64,000 nt of DNA from Desmonostoc geniculatum HA4340-LM1 (lineage in GTDB: Bacteria > Cyanobacteriota > Cyanobacteriia > Cyanobacteriales > Nostocaceae), in the NCBI GenBank assembly GCA_019359545.1, contig JAHHHB010000017.1, positions 25,844 to 89,843 on the forward strand, read 5' to 3'. The stretch's first letter is position 1. Each line of letters opens with the position of its first letter. Positions 59,909 to 64,000 of this stretch are shown here, piece after piece. Made by a program: the position numbers and the translations under genes. The notes below the pieces were generated by a model. That model was not told the origin of the DNA, ran no database searches, and worked only from the letters and a program-made list of their open reading frames with translations.

Positions 59909-60145
59909 TTACAAATCTACACCTAGTGATATACCTAGTACTTTCTCTATTTGGCGCAAAGTATCCAAGGGCAATACTTTTGTGTCTTCATTTTCGATTT
60001 TGTACCAATTAGAAGTAGTCATACCGACTTCGGCGCAAATTTGAGTTAGAGAGCGGTTGTCTTGTTTTCTAGCTTTTTTGATAGCTTCTCCTATCCCCTC
60101 TGACTCGCACTCAATAATTTTCTGAATTTTCATAACTGACTGCAT
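59909..60145 (-). CDS. XRE-family helix-turn-helix repressor
   Basis: 78 residues. The HTH_3 domain runs SEGIGEAIKKARKQDNRSLT, QICAEVGMTTSNWYKIENED, LPLDTLRQIEKVLGISLG, the usual five-helix Cro/CI fold with no other domain. ATG 60145 has GAGG eight bases upstream. It sits at the division between the leftward and rightward gene blocks, the place of a phage-type master repressor, and probably binds the GTTGTCA/TTGACAAC sites in the adjoining gap. Confidence 0.88.
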   Translation of the reverse strand: MQSVMKIQKIIECESEGIGEAIKKARKQDNRSLTQICAEVGMTTSNWYKIENEDTKVLPLDTLRQIEKVLGISLGVDL

Positions 60146-60171
60146 ACCATTGACCTCAACTACTAATTATC

Positions 60172-60241
60172 GGTTGTCATTGTTAAAGTTACCGTAATTT
60201 ATAAATTTACAGTTGTCAATCCTAATTTTATAGTTGACAAC
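60172..60241. promoter_or_regulatory. Candidate operators for the XRE repressor
   Basis: Three related sites in the 300-base divergent control region: ggttgtcat (60172-60180), agttgtcaat (60211-60220) and the inverse agttgacaac (60232-60241). The last two make an inverted pair gttgtcaa/ttgacaac. The TTGACA within the third (60234-60239) could also be a -35 box for the rightward block, though the matching -10 is weak. The rest of 60146-60447 is AT-rich with no gene. Confidence 0.55.
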
Positions 60242-60447
60242 CAATGATTCGTAGTTTACGTTTGATACATACCACTCAAACGAACAGACACACACGACTG
60301 CTACCAATGCGTAGAGACGATGATGTAATTCGATGAAGGGTATGACAGGTTTCAGCATTGCACATGTGGATAGTAAATAACGCTATCCATGCACACAAAA
60401 GGCATCCAAACACAAACAAACATTCAACCAATTAAAGGATAATTCAC

Positions 60448-60795
60448 ATGTCTAACAACGAAGCAACACCAGTTGCAGCGCCTTTTTTCGATAGACCCAT
60501 CAAGGAAACCAGGAAACCCAATGTCAAACTAGGTGATTCATTCCCTTCACCTGACAGCAAATGGTTGATAGATGGCGTTGAATTGGCGCGATCGCTTGGT
60601 GCGAGCATTGATGATGTTGAGAGATTTGCCCATCAGCGTGCACTTCATTCACCAACGCACTACCGAGACGCTTTATTAAGTCCGATATTGGCTGCTGAGT
60701 TTATCCTCAAAGAAGCTATCGGTGGCAACTACATAGCTTGTGAAAAGATACGGGTCATACTTGCTAAGGCTTTAACCCCTAATTCTGACGCGTAA
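60448..60795 (+). CDS. First gene of rightward block, unknown function
   Basis: 115 residues; AAAGGAT seven bases before ATG 60448. The N-terminal half is disordered (ATPVAAPFFDRPIKETRKPN). The C-terminal half is helical (WLIDGVELARSLGASIDDVE, ILAAEFILKEAIGGNYIACE) and could be a small DNA- or protein-binding domain. As the first gene facing the repressor it takes the position of a phage early or Cro-like gene, but it has no HTH that I recognise. Confidence 0.6.
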   Translation: MSNNEATPVAAPFFDRPIKETRKPNVKLGDSFPSPDSKWLIDGVELARSLGASIDDVERFAHQRALHSPTHYRDALLSPILAAEFILKEAIGGNYIACEKIRVILAKALTPNSDA

Positions 60796-60882
60796 CAGCA
60801 TAGACGGTCATACAGAGATGGATTCACTTCTGTCTCTGCATGGCAACTATGCCAGTAAACTTTAAACCCACGTAACACACTT

Positions 60883-61806
60883 ATGGCAACACTCCAATAT
60901 GCAACGATGGTAGGCTTCCTCAAAGGTCAACGCCTTGCTGGGGTAGAAGTAAAATGCAAGCTTTCTGCATCTTACGACACGATCAGGGAAGAGTACGAAC
61001 GCTTGATGAGTGCTACGCAAGCAGAGACGGAAGATGAACTACACGAAGATGAGCCTACAGGTGAGGTAGCACTATTCGCAGAAATCGGAGTAGTCAGTTT
61101 ACCCACAGACACTACTGTAGAAGTCCAGATTAGCGATGAAGTGAGAGAAGTGGAGGTACGTTGGGACGACAGCACTAACACCGCTACTACTATCAGCAAA
61201 GAAGTAGCAGTGGTAACAATTGACAACCCTACCCACAAGGTGGACATATGCCAATTGGAGATATTTGACAATGACGGGGTATACAAAGCTTACCCACTAA
61301 CAAAACTAGCAGGTAATGTAGAGTGGCTATACCCTAGCAAGAAAACTAAGATTACTCGCATAAAAGCGTATATCAGGGATGAATGGAAGTGGATTTCAGC
61401 GCAAACAAACAATCAATCTCATGGCTCCCTTACAGCGAATTGCATAGCAGCGTGTAGACAGGTCGATGATCCATCGCTTGGCGTCACACTGCGCTATCCG
61501 ATATCACCCACATTCGTAAAAATAGGCAATAAATGGAGATTTGACGGCGATGATACCAACATAAGTTGGATATCGACAATACAAAAGAGCATATACCCAC
61601 GACTCGAGATAGGGGATATCGTGTACCTTCAAGGTGAACTAGGTAGTGCTAACCCTGCTACATTCCAAATATCAGGCATAGTATATGAAAAGCTTTGCCA
61701 GATGGCGCGCTTAGTATGCTATGTGGGGAACAAGCAATGGCGCAGGAAAGACACTACTGTCGTGCCACTGGTGCAATTAATTGATATCAGGAAGGTGCGT
61801 AGATGA
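60883..61806 (+). CDS. Unknown protein of the rightward block
   Basis: 307 residues. After an N-terminal segment (MATLQYATMVGFLKGQRLAG) there is an acidic region (SATQAETEDELHEDEPTGEV). A beta-rich body follows, with repeated Val/Thr strands (TTVEVQISDEVREVEVRWDD) and a well-folded second half (WISTIQKSIYPRLEIGDIVY, RLVCYVGNKQWRRKDTTVVP). The last 9 bases hold the start of the next gene. No family recognised. Confidence 0.6.
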   Translation: MATLQYATMVGFLKGQRLAGVEVKCKLSASYDTIREEYERLMSATQAETEDELHEDEPTGEVALFAEIGVVSLPTDTTVEVQISDEVREVEVRWDDSTNTATTISKEVAVVTIDNPTHKVDICQLEIFDNDGVYKAYPLTKLAGNVEWLYPSKKTKITRIKAYIRDEWKWISAQTNNQSHGSLTANCIAACRQVDDPSLGVTLRYPISPTFVKIGNKWRFDGDDTNISWISTIQKSIYPRLEIGDIVYLQGELGSANPATFQISGIVYEKLCQMARLVCYVGNKQWRRKDTTVVPLVQLIDIRKVRR

Positions 61807-61922
61807 GAGCAGGCATAGCACTCTTGGTGCTACTCACCGCGATAGTATCCATCAAGGGAGAATGTCATAGAGGCGGCAGTAGGGTAGATGGTTGCATTTC
61901 AATACATTTCATAATTCGCTAA
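61803..61922 (+). CDS. 39-residue small membrane/exported peptide
   Basis: ATG at 61803-61805 overlaps the preceding stop (ATGA), so it is likely made by coupled re-initiation. The peptide is MRAGIALLVLLTAIVSIKGE followed by a short Cys-containing tail (CHRGGSRVDGCISIHF...). A single hydrophobic segment near the N-terminus could be a membrane anchor or signal peptide and the two Cys could form a disulfide. It may be a chance frame; the precise overlap is the main support. Confidence 0.4.
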   Translation: MRAGIALLVLLTAIVSIKGECHRGGSRVDGCISIHFIIR

Positions 61923-61930
61923 ATCACTGA

Positions 61931-62242
61931 ATGGAAACTATGACAGTCATAGAACGCCAAGGGAATAATAATATGAGACATATTTTTCTAGGTGGCGTCC
62001 ACTTATCGGAATTAGACCTTGTGAACGCACAAGTGACTAATTACAGCAACTCTTTTGTGTTAGCTGAAGGGTTGATAGAGGCTTGTTCTATGAGGGACAA
62101 GAATGTTCACGAGTATCAAGCACTAAAGCGATCAATAGCATCCGCGTGGGGAGTGTCAGAAATAGAAGTATCACGTCTTTGTGTTATCACAAGGCAAGTT
62201 ATCTTTTTCTTTGATGAGTACGATTCCAGAAGAATAGGTTAG
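61931..62242 (+). CDS. Unknown protein of the rightward block
   Basis: 103 residues from ATG 61931; ATG 61973, with AAGGG at a proper distance, is an equally good start and would give 89 residues. It has HIFLGGVHLSELDLVNAQVT and a helical C-terminal part (EYQALKRSIASAWGVSEIEV, FFFDEYDSRRIG). No family recognised. Confidence 0.5.
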   Translation: METMTVIERQGNNNMRHIFLGGVHLSELDLVNAQVTNYSNSFVLAEGLIEACSMRDKNVHEYQALKRSIASAWGVSEIEVSRLCVITRQVIFFFDEYDSRRIG

Positions 62243-62336
62243 CACTTTAACTGAACAACCCTTTGACGATGACAACCGTGACGGTATGACATCTCGACTA
62301 AGTACACTTTCATTAATTCATAAGGACATTAATACC

Positions 62337-63299
62337 ATGGCTAACGTAGCACTCGAAGCATACCAAGGTTTTGCACAGCACTCATTCATATCCAACGAAA
62401 CGGTGTGGGCGGGGCTGAGACTCAACAAGGGCGGTGGGTCGGACGGCAAGTATGATTTTACAGGTGACAGTTTCACCCTACAAGTGGGCACATTTACTGG
62501 GCTTATTGATGGCGATAACTATTGGCTGATAGCAGTACTTGCTAGTGGTAGTTGTAATCCTAAGGCAGGTGTCTTCGAGTTCAAATCTTGGAAAAACGGA
62601 GAAGGTGGGGCGAAAGGAAGTTTCGACAAAGCTGCCGCTGAGGCGATCGCATTGCAATGGCAGAAAGACGGTTGCTTTGCGGCTATACACTGCAACGACA
62701 TCCCCGTACTTAGGACTATGGTCAAGGTTGCGCATGAACTGAAGATCATTGCCAAGTCAGGGAGTGGGGAAATCACAGTGCGACTGAATACCGAAGCTGC
62801 CGATATGTGTCCTCAGCTTGAAACGGCACTAAGCGAATTTTGGTGCTATTTGATCGCCAATGAAGGGAATACACCTGGTGCCGGCAACCCTGCATACGCC
62901 GCCGCTGGCGTGGTTGCAGCCGCTGGTTTGATGAGTATGCCATGCTTGTCTAACGAAGATTTACCATCTATACCGTTGTATGACATTTTCAATAAAAGAA
63001 CAGGGACTAAAATCGAGTGCTTCTCATTCACCGGTGAGCTACCTTCATACGATGCCGTGGCAGTCACCCTACCCAAAAAGGAAGAACGCAAGAAAGGCGG
63101 CGGTGGTAATTGGGGCGGTGGCTCACCTGCTGAATCTACAGAGGTCGTACTGGCTACCCGTGAGAAGTACTTTGTATCCCAGCTTGCATTGCACGATCCG
63201 GAAGTTAAGACCCTCGCTGACGCTATCAATGTTGTGACTTCCCTCAAGTCACCGCTTGCCGCAAAAGCTGAGTTGTTACTCAAAGTAATGGGTCAATAG
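62337..63299 (+). CDS. Unknown protein of the rightward block, Gly-rich C-terminal linker
   Basis: 320 residues from ATG 62337 (AAGGAC upstream); the open frame begins earlier at 62286, but that start has no ribosome-binding site. A compact N-terminal domain (VWAGLRLNKGGGSDGKYDFT, YWLIAVLASGSCNPKAGVFE) is followed by AAAEAIALQWQKDGCFAAIH, an Ala/Gly-rich section (AYAAAGVVAAAGLMSMPCL), a Gly-rich linker KGGGGNWGGGSP and a helical tail (KSPLAAKAELLLKVMGQ). A nucleic-acid-binding role is possible but no family is recognised. Its stop adjoins repeat array 3. Confidence 0.6.
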   Translation: MANVALEAYQGFAQHSFISNETVWAGLRLNKGGGSDGKYDFTGDSFTLQVGTFTGLIDGDNYWLIAVLASGSCNPKAGVFEFKSWKNGEGGAKGSFDKAAAEAIALQWQKDGCFAAIHCNDIPVLRTMVKVAHELKIIAKSGSGEITVRLNTEAADMCPQLETALSEFWCYLIANEGNTPGAGNPAYAAAGVVAAAGLMSMPCLSNEDLPSIPLYDIFNKRTGTKIECFSFTGELPSYDAVAVTLPKKEERKKGGGGNWGGGSPAESTEVVLATREKYFVSQLALHDPEVKTLADAINVVTSLKSPLAAKAELLLKVMGQ

Positions 63300-63403
63300 T
63301 ACCCCACCTGCCAAAGTGCTATCTCAGACTAACACTCTAGGTAGCACTCAAAGTAACACTTTTTATGTTAGTCCAGAGTAACACTTTTGCGGAGGGTATA
63401 CCT
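63298..63403. repeat. AGTGTTACT repeat array 3 with inverted ends
   Basis: Left end gtaccccacctgcc + aaagtgctatctc; then gactaacactct, ggtagcact, aaagtaacacttt, atgttagtcc; then right end gagtaacacttttgcgg + agggtatacc. The left end overlaps the stop codon of 62337-63299. The right end supplies ggaggg, the ribosome-binding site of the gene starting at 63404. Family as in arrays 1 and 2. Confidence 0.8.
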
Positions 63404-63847
63404 ATGACGGCTTCAAGACCAAAAATCTGTACGCTTTGCGGGTCAACTAAGTTCAAATCTGAATTCGAGAAAGCCAACAAACGGCTTACAGCGCAAGGGA
63501 TTATCGTTTTGTCGGTAGGTTGGTTTGGGCACTCTGATCCAATTCCCGATGATATCAAGGCGGTTGTTGACCAATTGCACTTCAGGAAGATCGACATGTC
63601 CGACTACATACTCGTCCTAAATGTTGGTGGGTACATTGGAGAGTCCACGCGCAATGAAATTGAGTACGCGAAGTCTGTTGGTTGTCGTATTGAGTATTTA
63701 GAGCCAATCAAAAACAACATGTCAGACAGATGGGAAGATTCGTATGAAGGGATGGGGTTCTATGGGTACGAATACGACCCTACGACAGACAGTAACTGCG
63801 GCACTGCAACAATGACTAAGGTGCAACATCAAAGTTCAGCCAATTAG
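63404..63847 (+). CDS. Nucleoside 2-deoxyribosyltransferase-like protein
   Basis: 147 residues from ATG 63404 (GGAGGG nine bases upstream, within repeat array 3; the frame opens earlier at 63365). Pattern of the nucleoside deoxyribosyltransferase/DUF4406-type superfamily common in phages: PKICTLCGSTKFKSEFEKAN, IIVLSVGWFGHSDP, LHFRKIDMSDYILVLNVGGY and IGESTRNEIEYAKSVGCRIE. The final ~45 residues are unrelated and probably disordered. It may remodel or salvage nucleosides. The catalytic Glu is likely that of GESTRNEIEYA. Confidence 0.8.
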   Translation: MTASRPKICTLCGSTKFKSEFEKANKRLTAQGIIVLSVGWFGHSDPIPDDIKAVVDQLHFRKIDMSDYILVLNVGGYIGESTRNEIEYAKSVGCRIEYLEPIKNNMSDRWEDSYEGMGFYGYEYDPTTDSNCGTATMTKVQHQSSAN

Positions 63848-64000
63848 GTTACACCAAAATATAGGGGATATATCAGGGCAAACGCATCTTATTTACTAAT
63901 AAAAACTAAGGGAGATTCCAAAATGACATAGATAATTGTAAAAATTGATGGAATGATAAATAAAATAAATAAAATATTTTTCAAAATGTGAATTAGCTTA
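63848..64000. other. AT-rich end of window
   Basis: About 150 bases after the last gene, strongly AT-rich, with no gene, repeat array or terminator that I can identify. The accessory element probably continues past the window. Confidence 0.45.

Noticed and set aside
60972..61286. Ser/Thr/Val-rich minus-strand frame opposite 60883-61806 (and 62478-62776, 62846-63283)
   Set aside because: Antisense shadows of better supported rightward genes.
57511..63403. Integron attC sites
   Set aside because: The location after stop codons is suggestive, but the 7-base core sites and an integron integrase are not seen; kept only as an analogy in the findings.

Overview
The window reads as a piece of a filamentous, Nostoc/Anabaena-type cyanobacterial chromosome. 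The evidence is indirect but consistent. There are many HIP1-like GCGATCGC octamers. Short tandemly repeated repetitive (STRR) sequences and small palindromes fill most intergenic gaps. The gene content is typically cyanobacterial: phylloquinone-pathway menD/menB, a tandem PspA/Vipp1 pair, CcbP-type calcium-binding protein, AMIN-domain amidases, DUF4058, DUF6887/6888-like and PEP-CTERM proteins. The first ~55.9 kb looks like ordinary host chromosome with scattered decay. The last ~8 kb, immediately downstream of a tRNA-Phe gene, looks like an accessory element.

Layout of the host part. 1-4146: two tandem N-acetylmuramoyl-L-alanine amidases (the first cut by the window edge). 5058-8558: Na+/H+ antiporter, EVE protein, SIMPL protein and Ssb. 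8892-11496: the mreBCD cell-shape operon. 11527-13813: MOSC protein, ribokinase and a MazF/ribbon-helix-helix toxin-antitoxin pair. 14133-20700: carotenoid-type FAD oxidoreductase, PEP-CTERM protein, a structured non-coding candidate before ccbP, an acetyltransferase and a REC-PAS-GGDEF protein. 20701-24863: folB, menD, a decayed Rpn/DUF2887-like gene and menB. 25907-29970: a DciA-like helicase loader candidate, a proline-rich membrane protein and pspA/vipp1. 30158-35101: MerR regulator, Rieske oxygenase and a bacterial lipoxygenase. 35635-43800: a zone of decay, with a truncated P1B-ATPase, a toxin gene cut to twelve codons beside a transposase fragment, a TauD remnant, tandem DUF4058 genes and a possible nuclease-TPR fusion. 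43798-55758: UbiD, Tat-exported beta-carbonic anhydrase, LivF-type ATPase, ferredoxins, HisZ coupled to a DnaJ-TPR protein, inositol monophosphatase, a nuclease lipoprotein, tRNA-Ser(GGA) and a Zn/Mn-type ABC permease.

The 55.9-64 kb region has a phage- or plasmid-like layout. A leftward block of small unknown genes ends in a Bro-N antirepressor-like gene and an XRE-type repressor. Across a short control region with GTTGTCA/TTGACAAC sites, a rightward block begins that contains unknown genes and a nucleoside-deoxyribosyltransferase-like protein. No integrase, terminase or replicase is visible, so the element's identity and far boundary remain open.

The most unusual signal in the window lies in this element. 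Three intergenic arrays (about 57511-57620, 58895-58975 and 63298-63403) are built from repeated AGTGTTACT/AGTAACACT units. Arrays 1 and 3 have recognisable inverted copies at both ends of a sequence close to GGTATACCCTCC...AAAGTGTTACTC; in array 2 only the left end is clear. Each sits between the stop codon of one gene and the next gene downstream in the same orientation, and in two cases the terminal motif falls in the ribosome-binding region of that next gene. I do not recognise this family. It could be an operator array, a mobile palindromic repeat or a cassette-junction element.
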